This document shows, in pieces, positions 6,324 to 17,570 of a DNA stretch of 46,222 nucleotides. Under the pieces are notes generated by a model, which saw only the letters and a list, made by a program, of their open reading frames with translations, was not told the DNA's origin and made no database searches. The stretch spans positions 544,648-590,869 of the forward strand of contig NZ_FOEQ01000002.1 in assembly GCF_900110655.1 (NCBI RefSeq), read 5' to 3'. Made by a program: the position numbers and the translations under genes. Origin of the DNA: Pseudomonas soli. GTDB taxonomy: Bacteria; Pseudomonadota; Gammaproteobacteria; Pseudomonadales; Pseudomonadaceae. The number at the start of each line of letters is the position of its first letter. Position 1 is the stretch's first letter.

Positions 6324-7514
6324 TCAGCGCAACAGCCTCGCCAGCCGCTCGCCACTGCCAGACGCCAAGGTGAACCCCAGCGCGCCATGCCCCAGGTTCA
6401 GCCACAGGTTGCGATACCGCGTGGCCTCGATGATCGGCACCCCGGTCGGCGTCGCCGGCCGCATCCCCGCCCACTCCACCGCCTGCCCATAATCAGCGGC
6501 CCGCGGCAGGGTCTCGCGCGCCAGCCGGCGCATGCTCGCGAGCCTGCCGGCGTCCACCGCCTCGTCATAACCGACGATGTCCACCATCGCCGCCACCCGC
6601 AGTTGATCGTCCAATCGGGCATAGACAATCTTGCGTTCGTAGTCGGTGATGCTCACCTCGGGCGCGCGGTGCGTGGCACCGACCGGCGCGGTCAGGCTGT
6701 AGCCCTTCAGTGGGTAGACCGGCAGTTGCAAGCCGGGCAAGGCCAATCCGGCGCTACGGTGCCCGGCGCTGAGCACCAGGCGCTGCACCTCCAGCTGCTC
6801 ACCGCCCAACTCCAGCGCGGCCACGCGATCATCGCGCGCTATCAGCCGGGTCACCGGCCGCCCCAACAGCAACCGGCACTGCCCTGAGGCCTGCAGGCGC
6901 TCGGCCAGGCGCAGGCAGAAGCGGTGACAGTCGGCGACCTCCTCGTCTGCCGTGAACACGCCGCCCACGAAAGGGGCTTCGCCAAGCGCCGGGTCGAGCC
7001 CGCGCAGATCGGCGGCATTGAGGACCCGTTGCGTGTCGGGGTCCAGCAGGTGTTGGCGACCGTGCTCGAATGCGCGCTGGGTTCGAAACGCGACCAGCTT
7101 GCCATTGCGTCGCCAGGCGAAGCCATCGAGGCCGTCCTCTTCACGCCAGCGGGCGAGTACGGCCTGGCTTTGCAAGGCCAGATCCAGCAACTGGGCGGCA
7201 TTGCGCCGATTGACCCGGGTACGGCAGGCCATGACGAAGGCCGCCAGCCAGCGCCACTGCGCGGTATCCAAACGTAGCCGAAGACGTAGCGGCGAATCGC
7301 CGCGCAACAGCCAGCCCAGCGCTTGCCATGGCACCCCGGCATCAGCCAGCGGCGCCACGTAGCGATATGACAACTGCCCACCATTGGCGAAGCTAGTCGC
7401 GCTGGCCAGAGTATCGCGGGCTTCGACCAGGTCGACCTGCCAGCCTTCGCGCACCAGTGCATAGGCCGTGGCCAGCCCGACCACGCCGCCACCGATCACC
7501 GTTACCCGCTCCAT
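6324..7514 (-). CDS. FAD-dependent D-amino-acid dehydrogenase-like oxidoreductase (DadA/DAO family)
   Basis: 396 residues. The N-terminal Rossmann fingerprint VTVIGGGVVGLATAYAL with a following Glu (VDLVEAR) binds FAD. Other family marks are TSFANGGQLSYRYVAPLAD, PVYPLKGYSL and the C-terminal EWAGMRPATPTGVPIIEATR, LGHGALGFTLASGSGERLA. It should oxidise a D-amino acid and pass electrons to the quinone pool. It is shorter than canonical DadA and is not next to an alanine racemase, so I give no symbol. ATG 7514 has AGGGA at a good distance; the GTG at 7520 is too close to it. It is convergent with the hydantoin-racemase-like gene; a shared pathway is possible but unproven. Confidence 0.85.
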   Translation of the reverse strand: MERVTVIGGGVVGLATAYALVREGWQVDLVEARDTLASATSFANGGQLSYRYVAPLADAGVPWQALGWLLRGDSPLRLRLRLDTAQWRWLAAFVMACRTRVNRRNAAQLLDLALQSQAVLARWREEDGLDGFAWRRNGKLVAFRTQRAFEHGRQHLLDPDTQRVLNAADLRGLDPALGEAPFVGGVFTADEEVADCHRFCLRLAERLQASGQCRLLLGRPVTRLIARDDRVAALELGGEQLEVQRLVLSAGHRSAGLALPGLQLPVYPLKGYSLTAPVGATHRAPEVSITDYERKIVYARLDDQLRVAAMVDIVGYDEAVDAGRLASMRRLARETLPRAADYGQAVEWAGMRPATPTGVPIIEATRYRNLWLNLGHGALGFTLASGSGERLARLLR

Positions 7515-7559
7515 CGGCACATCCCTGCCCAGCCCAGAAAGCCAGACAGTAACAGCAGG

Positions 7560-8222
7560 TCAGGTCGGGCAGCCAGGCTCGCCGTTATCCAGGCCCTGAC
7601 GCACGTTACGGCTGAGCAGGGTCGCCTTGCCATCGCGCCAGGCCAGCGTCAGCACGTACAGGGAGTCGAAATCGTCGCGATGCCAGTCCTCGGTGAGCAC
7701 CCGGTCTTCGCCCAGGGCCTTGCCGGCCACGGTGTTGATCAGCTCGGGCAGATACCCCCGGGACCAGGCCGTGTAGACCGTCGCATTGCGATACTTGTCA
7801 CTGAGCAGTTCGTCGGCCAGCGCGGCTGTATCATTGGCGCCGTAGTCGATATTGACCGGTAAACCGAGGCGGATTGCGGCGGGGCTGATGGTCATCAGCG
7901 GACGGATGTAGCTGTAGCGCTCGTCCTGGCTGCCCTCCTCGACACCTCGTGAAGGGTTGGCGGCGAAGACGTAGTCGGCATCGCCGAAACGCTCGGGCAA
8001 CAGGGTGGCCAGGTCCAGGGCGCGGTTCAGACCCTGGCAGTTCAACTGCCCGAGGCCCTCGCCGGGTTTCTCGGCGTGGCGCAGGAATACCAGGGTCTGG
8101 GTCCCGTCGACCGGCTGCGCCCGGCTCTCGACCACATCCAGGGCCAGCGGCACGGCGGCGGCAACAAGCGTCAGGCTCAACAACAGGTGGCGGCGACGGC
8201 GAAGGAAGGCTGGCAGCTTCAT
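7560..8222 (-). CDS. Membrane-anchored or exported histidine phosphatase family protein
   Basis: 220 residues from ATG 8222. Residues 8-30 are a basic then hydrophobic stretch (RRRRHLLLSLTLVAAAVPLAL), a signal peptide or anchor. The phosphohistidine motif FLRHAEKP has Arg48 and His49. The rest is typical of the small periplasmic branch of the family (LNCQGLNRALDLATLLPERF, FAANPSRG). The frame is open upstream to 8351, but that part reads as non-coding and the signal peptide fixes the start. The substrate is unknown. 8223-8412, upstream, shows no gene. Confidence 0.8.
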   Translation of the reverse strand: MKLPAFLRRRRHLLLSLTLVAAAVPLALDVVESRAQPVDGTQTLVFLRHAEKPGEGLGQLNCQGLNRALDLATLLPERFGDADYVFAANPSRGVEEGSQDERYSYIRPLMTISPAAIRLGLPVNIDYGANDTAALADELLSDKYRNATVYTAWSRGYLPELINTVAGKALGEDRVLTEDWHRDDFDSLYVLTLAWRDGKATLLSRNVRQGLDNGEPGCPT

Positions 8223-8412
8223 AACAGGGCGGACTCTATGCGGCACTGGATATCGGGTTGCCCCGCCACATGTCCCTGTCGTGATCGCCATCCTTGGCAG
8301 CGAGTGAGGCTCAGAGTGCCTACGGCCCGTTTGGTTCCTCCCTGACTGCACATACCTTCCCTGGACAATCAGTACCTTAGCGCATCGGTGTTGCTGAATT
8401 ATTGCGCGCGGT

Positions 8413-8751
8413 TCAGTCGTCGCGGGTCAGCACTTCCAGCAATTCGATCTCGAAGGTAAGGTCCGAATTCGGCGGAATCGCACCGACCGAGCGTTCGCCA
8501 TAACCCAGGTGCGCCGGTACCTGCAGCTTGCGCTTGCCACCCACGCGCATGCCCATCAGGCCCTGGTCCCAGCCCTTGATCACCCGCCCGGTACCGATGA
8601 CGCACTGGAACGGCTTGCCACGCGCCCATGAGGAATCGAACTCGCTGCCGTCGGCCAGGGTGCCGCGGTACTGGGTGGTGATCAGCGCACCCTTGACCAC
8701 GGCCTTGCCGTCGCCTTCCTGTAGATCGATGACTTGCAGTTCACTGCTCAT
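8413..8751 (-). CDS. FKBP-type peptidyl-prolyl cis-trans isomerase, 112 aa
   Basis: One FKBP domain without signal peptide, so a cytoplasmic proline isomerase/chaperone. Family motifs: GALITTQYRGTLADGSEFDS, KPFQCVIGTGRVIKGWDQGL, GMRVGGKRKLQVPAHLGYG and IPPNSDLTFEIELLEV, which together line the active site. ATG 8751 has GAGGA at 7 nt; the frame continues upstream but without FKBP features. Confidence 0.92.
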   Translation of the reverse strand: MSSELQVIDLQEGDGKAVVKGALITTQYRGTLADGSEFDSSWARGKPFQCVIGTGRVIKGWDQGLMGMRVGGKRKLQVPAHLGYGERSVGAIPPNSDLTFEIELLEVLTRDD

Positions 8752-8825
8752 GGCAGGTTCCTCGAAACGATTTTTCGTGGCCGCCGTTTTCTCAGGAATG
8801 CGCAGGTTTGGCAAGACGAGCCGTG

Positions 8826-9239
8826 TCAGGTGGGGGCGAACTGATCGAAGACCTGTTGACCGGTGAGGTTGCTGGTTTCGTTCTTGAAGCAATACCAGGC
8901 GGGCTGTTCGTCGACGAATATCTGCTCGGTAAAGCGCCAGTCACCCTCGCCATCAAGCAGGCCGACCGGTACGACGTACATGTCGCTCTCTTTCAGGCGG
9001 TAGAACAGATGCGTGCCGCAATGGCCGCAGAAGCCGCGCTGGGCCCAGGGAGAAGAGTCATAGGCGATGGGGGTCGGGCCTTCGATGGCTGGGGGCTCGG
9101 TGCATTGCACTGCCAGTAGCGGGCCGCCGGTCCATTTGCGGCACATGCTGCAATGGCAAGCGCTGACATGGTTATCCTCGAGTTTGACACTCAGTCGGGT
9201 TTTGCCGCAGAGGCAACTGCCTTGCTTTTCCAGTGACAT
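8826..9239 (-). CDS. GFA-family zinc protein (glutathione-dependent formaldehyde-activating enzyme-like)
   Basis: 137 residues with the full set of zinc cysteines of the GFA/CENP-V fold: SCLCG (Cys9, Cys11), ACHCSMC (Cys28, Cys30, Cys33) and FCGHCGTHLFY (Cys71, Cys74). Members bind glutathione adducts or are of unknown function; the name should not be taken as proof of formaldehyde chemistry. It lies 74 bp upstream of the FKBP gene on the same strand. Confidence 0.88.
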   Translation of the reverse strand: MSLEKQGSCLCGKTRLSVKLEDNHVSACHCSMCRKWTGGPLLAVQCTEPPAIEGPTPIAYDSSPWAQRGFCGHCGTHLFYRLKESDMYVVPVGLLDGEGDWRFTEQIFVDEQPAWYCFKNETSNLTGQQVFDQFAPT

Positions 9240-9345
9240 GGCCCAGGCTCCTTGCTGTTGTTCTCGGGGACTTGGAGTATAGGGTCCGGCCGGTCAAGAG
9301 CAAGAACGCGTGTCGATGGGGCTGGGCGGCCCCGAAAAGCCATCG

Positions 9346-9906
9346 TCAGGCAGCACGCCCAATCGGATAGAACGTGCCTCGGCTCCAAACCCCAAGCCAC
9401 TCCTCCCCGTCGATCTCGCGCGGCACCGCCAGTTCGACCAGCTGGTAGAACACGTTGCGATGGACCAGCGCTTCGAGATTGCCGCGCATCAGCACATAGG
9501 GCGAAGGCTCTTGGGTGACCGGATCGAGCTCGACCCGCAGCGGATGCTCCGGCCCGGCCTCGACCTGCTCCTCGACGTTGCTGGTGAAGCGCAATACCTG
9601 CTGCTCGCCACTGCCCTGCACGTCGAGCAACACAGCCACAAACGGCGCATCATCCACCGTGATACCGACCTTCTCCACCGGCGTGACCAGGAAGTAGTCG
9701 TCGCCATCGCGGCGAATGATGCTGGAGAACAGCCGCACCATCGGCTTGCGGCCGATCGGTGTGCCCAGGTAGTACCAGGTACCGTCACGCGCGATACGCA
9801 TGTCGATGTCGCCGCAGAAATCCGGGTTCCACAGGTGCACCGGGGGTAGCCCCTTGTGCGCGGGGATCTGCGCCAGCAGATCGCTGGCCTTGCCGGAATC
9901 GCTCAT
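9346..9906 (-). CDS. DUF1285 family protein
   Basis: 186 residues, soluble, matching the DUF1285 pattern: [57 protein letters not shown], and the Val/Thr-rich middle ending in [20 protein letters not shown]. Function unknown. It follows the DUF4823 lipoprotein gene after 11 bp and is likely its operon partner, an order I remember from other pseudomonads. Confidence 0.85.
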   Translation of the reverse strand: MSDSGKASDLLAQIPAHKGLPPVHLWNPDFCGDIDMRIARDGTWYYLGTPIGRKPMVRLFSSIIRRDGDDYFLVTPVEKVGITVDDAPFVAVLLDVQGSGEQQVLRFTSNVEEQVEAGPEHPLRVELDPVTQEPSPYVLMRGNLEALVHRNVFYQLVELAVPREIDGEEWLGVWSRGTFYPIGRAA

Positions 9907-9917
9907 GACTCGCTCGC

Positions 9918-10523
9918 TCAGTTGCTCATGCCCAGGAGGCTACGAGCGTACTCGCGCATTGGCGCGGCAAGCAAATCCTGTGGCGTGTTATCGTGGAACG
10001 TCAACAAACCGCCGCGACTCTTGATCCTGGCCGTGTCGATCAGATAACGGGTGCTGGTCTCGATCAACATCATCTGTACCACGCCACGGTCCCAGCCCAG
10101 GCGGTCGACGGCCTGCTCGTCATACCATTCGTCACCGTTGCCGATACGGTCGTCGGTGCGGGCGAAACGGGTGTACAGCACGTAATCGGCGCCGACCGAA
10201 CGGGCTTCGGCGATCGCGTCCTCAAGCCCCAGGGGGCCTTGGGCACGGCGCACCAGCGGGAAGTACTCGACGAAACTCTTGAAGGCCTCCTCGGCCACTG
10301 CGTTCTGCCGTGGTACCGGCCCCTTGCCCGGTGGCACGAAGGCGCCCTGGCCGATGAAGATGAACGAATCGGGCTGCAAGCGGATCGACAGGGTACGGGT
10401 GGTGTCGCTGTGATCCAGCAGGCCCGCATCACTCATGTGGTAACGGACGCCCTCGCCCATATCGCTGACATTCATGCAGCCGCCCAACGCCATCAGCGCC
10501 AGCAGCAAGACCAGGCTACGCAT
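9918..10523 (-). CDS. DUF4823 family lipoprotein
   Basis: 201 residues. The N-terminus is a lipoprotein signal peptide with lipobox LALMALGGC, the Cys being residue 16, so the mature protein starts there and is lipid-anchored. The next residues are Met-Asn, which does not mark inner-membrane retention. The body has motifs known from DUF4823 ([37 protein letters not shown]). Function unknown; the repeated two-domain feel resembles lipoproteins of the LpoB/CsgG-like group but I cannot prove it. First gene of a two-gene operon with DUF1285. Confidence 0.8.
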   Translation of the reverse strand: MRSLVLLLALMALGGCMNVSDMGEGVRYHMSDAGLLDHSDTTRTLSIRLQPDSFIFIGQGAFVPPGKGPVPRQNAVAEEAFKSFVEYFPLVRRAQGPLGLEDAIAEARSVGADYVLYTRFARTDDRIGNGDEWYDEQAVDRLGWDRGVVQMMLIETSTRYLIDTARIKSRGGLLTFHDNTPQDLLAAPMREYARSLLGMSN

Positions 10524-10589
10524 CTTTCCTCCAGAAACCGGTGACGAAAAACCGGCGAATAGCCGCAGGATGCAGCTTTTGCGCCAGAG

Positions 10590-11558
10590 TCAGCCGCCGA
10601 TCACTTTCATCACCATCACATCGCCGGAAAATGCCACCTCCTGCTTGTCTGCCAGGGCCTTCACCAGTAGCCGCTGCAATGCAGGAAGCGCTTGATGACG
10701 GGGCTTGTCGAGCAGGTCACCGACAAAATGACGGTTACTCGACGACAGGCAACCATGCAGCCAGCCGGTGGACGACAGGCGCAGGCGCGAACAACTGCGG
10801 CAGAATGGCACGCTCTCGTTGGCGATCACCCCGAAATGACCTTTGCCGGGAATGCTATAGCGCAAGGCCGTGGCATCCAGCGGGCGTGGCGCCTGTTCAT
10901 AGGCATGGGACTGCCCGATCAGCGCCAGCAGTTGTTCCAGGCCTACGAACTGCTGCAGGAAGGCGTTGCCATCACGCGCCAGGTGGCCCATGCGCATCAG
11001 CTCGATGAAACGCAGCTCGTAGCCGCGCTCGAGGCAGTAGTCGAGCAGCGGCAGCACCTGGTCGAGATTCTGCCCGCGCATGGGCACCATGTTGACCTTG
11101 ATCGCCATCCCCGCGTCACTGGCCTGGGCCATGCCCGCCAGCACGCTGGCCAGGTCGCCGCCGCGGGCGATGCGGCGAAAGGCCGTGGCATCGAAGGTGT
11201 CGAGCGAGACGTTGAGCCGGCGGATACCTGCGTCGCGCAGCAGCGGTAGCTTGCGGGCGAGCAACTGGCCGTTGGTGGTCAGGCTGATGTCTTCGAGCCC
11301 CAACCCGGCCACCGCGCCGAGGAAGGCCTCCAGGCGCGGGCTCACCAGCGGCTCGCCACCAGTAATGCGCAGCCGCTCCACCCCGGCCGCCTCGACCAGG
11401 TACGCCACGCCGCGGGCCAGGGCATCCGCCGTGAGCTCGTCCTGCGCCGCCACCAGGCGCTTGCCGTCAGGCACGCAGTAGGTGCAGGCATAGTTGCAGG
11501 CAGCAGTCAGGCTGACGCGCAGGTTGCGAAAGCGCCTGCCTTGACGATCGACGATCAT
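10590..11558 (-). CDS. moaA: GTP 3',8-cyclase MoaA (molybdenum cofactor synthesis)
   Basis: 322 residues. A radical SAM enzyme: CNYACTYC gives Cys21, Cys25 and Cys28 for the first Fe4S4 cluster; RITGGEPL is the SAM motif; CRSCSRLRLSSTGWLHGC near the C-terminus carries the second-cluster cysteines; the chain ends in Gly-Gly as MoaA needs for GTP cyclisation. Start ATG 11558 has GGAG at 6 nt; the ATG at 11573 does not. It is alone, without moaB, moaC or moaD, so it may be the second moaA copy that pseudomonads often have. Confidence 0.88.
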   Translation of the reverse strand: MIVDRQGRRFRNLRVSLTAACNYACTYCVPDGKRLVAAQDELTADALARGVAYLVEAAGVERLRITGGEPLVSPRLEAFLGAVAGLGLEDISLTTNGQLLARKLPLLRDAGIRRLNVSLDTFDATAFRRIARGGDLASVLAGMAQASDAGMAIKVNMVPMRGQNLDQVLPLLDYCLERGYELRFIELMRMGHLARDGNAFLQQFVGLEQLLALIGQSHAYEQAPRPLDATALRYSIPGKGHFGVIANESVPFCRSCSRLRLSSTGWLHGCLSSSNRHFVGDLLDKPRHQALPALQRLLVKALADKQEVAFSGDVMVMKVIGG

Positions 11559-11590
11559 GGATGACTCCGGCATGGATGAATCGGGCCGGC

Positions 11591-11617
11591 AAAACCTGAC
11601 TCAAAAATCAGGTTTTT
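11591..11617. terminator. Bidirectional rho-independent terminator
   Basis: AAAACCTGA (11591-11599) pairs perfectly with TCAGGTTTT (11608-11616), with T-runs on both strands. It stands between the TetR gene and moaA, both minus strand, and should end the TetR transcript. Confidence 0.7.
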
Positions 11618-11687
11618 GCAAGCCTTCCTGTCGAAGCCTTGAAGCGAGGATGCCTGGCGAAGGTCGACAGGCATCGGGGGAACACCT

Positions 11688-12323
11688 TTAGTTCGCGCCT
11701 TCCGGGTCGCGCTTGCGCTTGTTGCCCATGCGCACGCCGATGTCCATGAGGAACTGGAAGAAGCCCTCCTGGTCCTCGAGCACGTTGCTCCAGAACGGCG
11801 AGTGATACAGCGCCACGGCGCCATGGACCAGGGCCCAGGCCGCGCAATAATGGAAGTAAGGCGGCACGTCCTCGAGCTTGCCCTCGCTGATGCGCCCCTT
11901 GATCAATTGCGTGAGGCGGTCGAAGTTGGAGGCACGGATGCTGTGCAACTGCTCGACCATTTCCGGCACCTGGTTGCCCTTGACCACCTTTTCTTCCAGG
12001 CGGTCGAACAGCCGGTAACGCTGTGGGTCACGCATGCGGAACTCGAAGTAGGCGCGCGACAGGGCTTCCTTGTCGCGGTCGACGTCAGCCGAGTGCAGCA
12101 GCGCGTTCAGGTCGCGCTCATAGTCGAGCATCAGGCGCAGGTAGATCTCCGCCTTGGACTTGAAGTGCTTGTAGATCGTGCCTTTGCCGATGCCCACGGC
12201 GTCGGCGATCATCTCGACGGTGACGCTGTCTTCACCTTGTTCGAGAAACAGCTTGAGCGCCGTGTCGAGGATCTCTTGTTCGCGACGGCGAAACTCACGG
12301 ACCTTGCGAGGTTCTTTCTGCAT
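11688..12323 (-). CDS. TetR/AcrR family transcriptional regulator
   Basis: 211 residues. N-terminal HTH at about 15-60: REQEILDTALKLFLEQGEDS, VEMIADAVGIGKGTIYKHFK, SKAEIYLRLM. The C-terminal ligand domain is of the type seen in the P. aeruginosa PA2957 protein, which sits at the same place near tatD-holB, so this is the conserved regulator of the locus. Ligand and targets unknown. It is divergent, 73 bp, from a decayed aminotransferase gene. Confidence 0.88.
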   Translation of the reverse strand: MQKEPRKVREFRRREQEILDTALKLFLEQGEDSVTVEMIADAVGIGKGTIYKHFKSKAEIYLRLMLDYERDLNALLHSADVDRDKEALSRAYFEFRMRDPQRYRLFDRLEEKVVKGNQVPEMVEQLHSIRASNFDRLTQLIKGRISEGKLEDVPPYFHYCAAWALVHGAVALYHSPFWSNVLEDQEGFFQFLMDIGVRMGNKRKRDPEGAN

Positions 12324-12396
12324 AAGAAGGACTGGGATGACAATCGAAGCGGATTATTATGCCTAACTGGCGGCAAAATGCACGGATCTTCCAACC

Positions 12397-12904
12397 ATGT
12401 CTGTGTTTCTTGATGAGTTCGAGCAGGCGCCGGGCCTGTGTTACCTGAACTACGCGGCAATCGGCCCCTGGCCACGGCGGGCCGCCTGCCGCCAGCGCGG
12501 CGTTCTACTGTGCATACACGCGGTCCAGCAGGCGGGCGCCCTGCCCTTCAATGTAGAGCGTTATCAGTGCGACTTCGCCATGGCCGACGGCCACAAGTGG
12601 ATGCTCGGCCCAGAGGGGGCTGGGCGTGTTCCTTTGCCGTGGCGAACTGCGCAGGCAGTTGAAACTGCACGCCTACGGCTGGCATATGCTGGACCACCTC
12701 GGCAACTTCGAGCGCCGCGAGTGGCTACCGGCACGCAGCGCGCGACGCTTGGCATGCGACATGCCCGAACATGCTCGGCGCCTGCACGCTGGAGGCGAGC
12801 CTGTCGCTGCTGGTCCTAGCGTGCGGTTTTCCCCACATTTCTATACCAGCCAGCGCCTGATCGACGAAGTACTGCGCCAGGTTCGCCAATTGTCAATGCA
12901 TTGA
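12397..12904 (+). pseudogene. Decayed class V (NifS-like) aminotransferase
   Basis: Pieces of one PLP enzyme appear in all three plus frames. Frame of 12397: an intact start, CYLNYAAIGPWPRRA, then after a jump QQAGALPFNVERYQCDFAMA and DGHKWMLGPEGAG with the PLP lysine. Frame of 12626: VFLCRGELRRQLKLHAYGWH, RREWLPARSARRL. Frame of 12765: PNMLGACTLEASLSLL. Then frame of 12626 again: VRFSPHFYTSQRLIDEVLRQ to the TGA at 12902. At least three frame changes and two internal deletions leave about 170 of an expected 370 codons. It cannot make an active enzyme. Confidence 0.85.
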
Positions 12905-13079
12905 TCGCGCAAGGGGCTGCGAACGTATTCCAAATCTGTTTAAAAAACGATCAACAGCCGCTGGCAGCGCGCCAATCCTGGCCAATACTTGAAGTGTTGG
13001 CGCGGCACATCCCCCCCAAGTGGCGCGCCGATAAAGGTGCCCAGGGACCGTGTACCTTTGTTTTACTCCTAATGGTCTT

Positions 13080-13116
13080 AACCCGGATTCCCCCCCCCAG
13101 AACCCGGGTTTTTTTT
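13080..13116 (+). terminator. Rho-independent terminator in a homopolymer-rich stretch
   Basis: AACCCGG (13080-13086) pairs with CCGGGTT (13104-13110), followed by eight T (13109-13116). The loop holds nine C in a row, and a further TTTTTTGGGGGG lies at 13132-13143. It lies between the pseudogene and the convergent tatD gene. 12905-13079 contains no gene that I can see. Confidence 0.65.
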
Positions 13117-13151
13117 ATCCGGGCCTCAAGCTTTTTTGGGGGGTGAAATCT

Positions 13152-13934
13152 TCAGGCCACCCGCGCCAGTGGGAACAAGCGCTTGAAGTTCTCGGTGGTC
13201 TGCTCGGCCAACTGCTCATAGCTCACCCCACGCAACGACGCCACGTACTCGGCCACTTCCCGCACGTACTGCGGCAGGTTCGGCTTGCCGCGATGCGGAA
13301 TCGGCGCCAGGTACGGCGAGTCGGTCTCCACCAGCAGGCGATCCACCGGCACCTGCCGGGCCACCTCACGCAGGGCATCGGCATTGCGGAACGTGACAAT
13401 GCCGGACAACGAGATGTAGTAACCCAGGTCCAGCGCGGCCTTGGCCATCGGCCAGTCCTCGGTGAAGCAATGCAGCACGCCGGCCTGGGGCAGGCCGGCC
13501 TCGCGCAGCAGCGCCAGGGTGTCCTCGCGGGCCGCACGGGTGTGCACGATGACCGGCTTGCCGGTCTGCCGGGAGGCTTCCAGGTGCAGGCGGAACGAAG
13601 CCTGCTGCAACTCGGCGGCTTCCGGCTCATAGTGGTAGTCCAGGCCCGTTTCGCCAATGGCCACCACATGCGGATGGGCCAGTTCACGCAACAGCCACTC
13701 CAGGGCCGGGGTCTCACCGGGCGCCAGGTCGAGCGGGTGCACGCCCACCGAGCAGTCGACATCGGCGTAACGCTCGCTCAACGCCTTGACCGCACCGGCA
13801 TTCTCGGCACTGACGCCGATGCACAGGAAATGCCCTACCCCACGCTCGCGGGCCGCCTGCAGGGCGGTGTCGAGGGAACCCTGGTGGGCACTGAGATCGA
13901 GACGGTCGAGGTGGCAATGGGAATCTACGAGCAT
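13152..13934 (-). CDS. tatD: TatD family hydrolase (metal-dependent DNase)
   Basis: 260 residues of the amidohydrolase-fold TatD family, metal-dependent exo-/endonucleases. Metal ligands in VDSHCHLDRLD (His6, His8), the Glu in VAIGETGLDYHY, IVHTRAA, and LLVETDSPYLAPIPHRGKPN are all present. Start ATG 13934 is chosen because the family begins MLVDSHCHLD; upstream GTG 13949 adds five residues. In most pseudomonads pilZ precedes it; here holB does, after 33 bp. Confidence 0.92.
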   Translation of the reverse strand: MLVDSHCHLDRLDLSAHQGSLDTALQAARERGVGHFLCIGVSAENAGAVKALSERYADVDCSVGVHPLDLAPGETPALEWLLRELAHPHVVAIGETGLDYHYEPEAAELQQASFRLHLEASRQTGKPVIVHTRAAREDTLALLREAGLPQAGVLHCFTEDWPMAKAALDLGYYISLSGIVTFRNADALREVARQVPVDRLLVETDSPYLAPIPHRGKPNLPQYVREVAEYVASLRGVSYEQLAEQTTENFKRLFPLARVA

Positions 13935-13967
13935 GGGAACACGACACACATTAGGAAACGGTGGAAA

Positions 13968-16751
<2,784 letters not shown>

Positions 16752-16754
16752 GAA

Positions 16755-17570
16755 TCAGGTATCCAGTAACGTACGGGCAACGGCCTGCAGTTTACGGGTG
16801 AGCGGCCCTGCCGGCCAGTTCAGCGCGGCGAATTCACGCACGGGCCAGATGCCGTAGACACTGTTGCAGACGAATACCTCGTCGGCTTGCTCCAGCGCCG
16901 CCATCGGCAAGTCCCGCACCTGCGTAGGGATACCCAGCAGCGCAGCCTGTTCCAGCAATGCCGCGCGCATCACCCCGGCCACGCCGCAACGGCTCAGGTC
17001 GGCGGTGAACAATGCACCGTCACGCACCAGGAACAGGTTGCTGTACACCCCTTCGATCAACCGCCCATGGCCGTCACGCATCAAACCTTCGGCAAACGCG
17101 CTGTCCTGCCATTCGGCACGGGCCAGCACCTGCTCGAGGCGGTTGAGGTGTTTGAGCCCGGCCAGCAGCGGTTGTTCCGCAAGGCGCGTCTCACAGGGGA
17201 ACAGCCGCACGCCGACCTCGGCATGCTGCGCCGGGTAGGCCGGCAAGGGGCCGCCTTGCAGGATACGCCGTGCCTGCGCGCCGGCCAGCGGGGCATAGCC
17301 GCGCTGGCTGTCGCCACGGGTCAGGATCAGCTTGGCGACGCCTTCGCCCAGTTGCCGGGCGAATTGCAACAGTTCATTGCGAACCAGCGTCAGGTCGGCT
17401 TCGATCGCCAAGCGCTGGCATCCCAGCGCCAGGCGGTCGAGATGCTGCGCGAGCAGGCTGGGCCTGCCGCCGCGCACGGCGATGGTCTCGAACAGGCCAT
17501 CGCCGTAGGCCAGGCCACGGTTCTGCAGATTGACCGCAGCCGCGTCCTGGCCATCGATCCAGCTGAGCAT
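16755..17570 (-). CDS. pabC: Aminodeoxychorismate lyase
   Basis: 271 residues of the class IV PLP aminotransferase fold, making 4-aminobenzoate for folate. NRGLAYGDGLFETIAVRGG and GLKHLNRLEQVLA, the latter with the PLP lysine, and EGVYSNLFLVRDG are as expected. The ATG overlaps the stop of fabF (TGATG). Confidence 0.93.
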   Translation of the reverse strand: MLSWIDGQDAAAVNLQNRGLAYGDGLFETIAVRGGRPSLLAQHLDRLALGCQRLAIEADLTLVRNELLQFARQLGEGVAKLILTRGDSQRGYAPLAGAQARRILQGGPLPAYPAQHAEVGVRLFPCETRLAEQPLLAGLKHLNRLEQVLARAEWQDSAFAEGLMRDGHGRLIEGVYSNLFLVRDGALFTADLSRCGVAGVMRAALLEQAALLGIPTQVRDLPMAALEQADEVFVCNSVYGIWPVREFAALNWPAGPLTRKLQAVARTLLDT

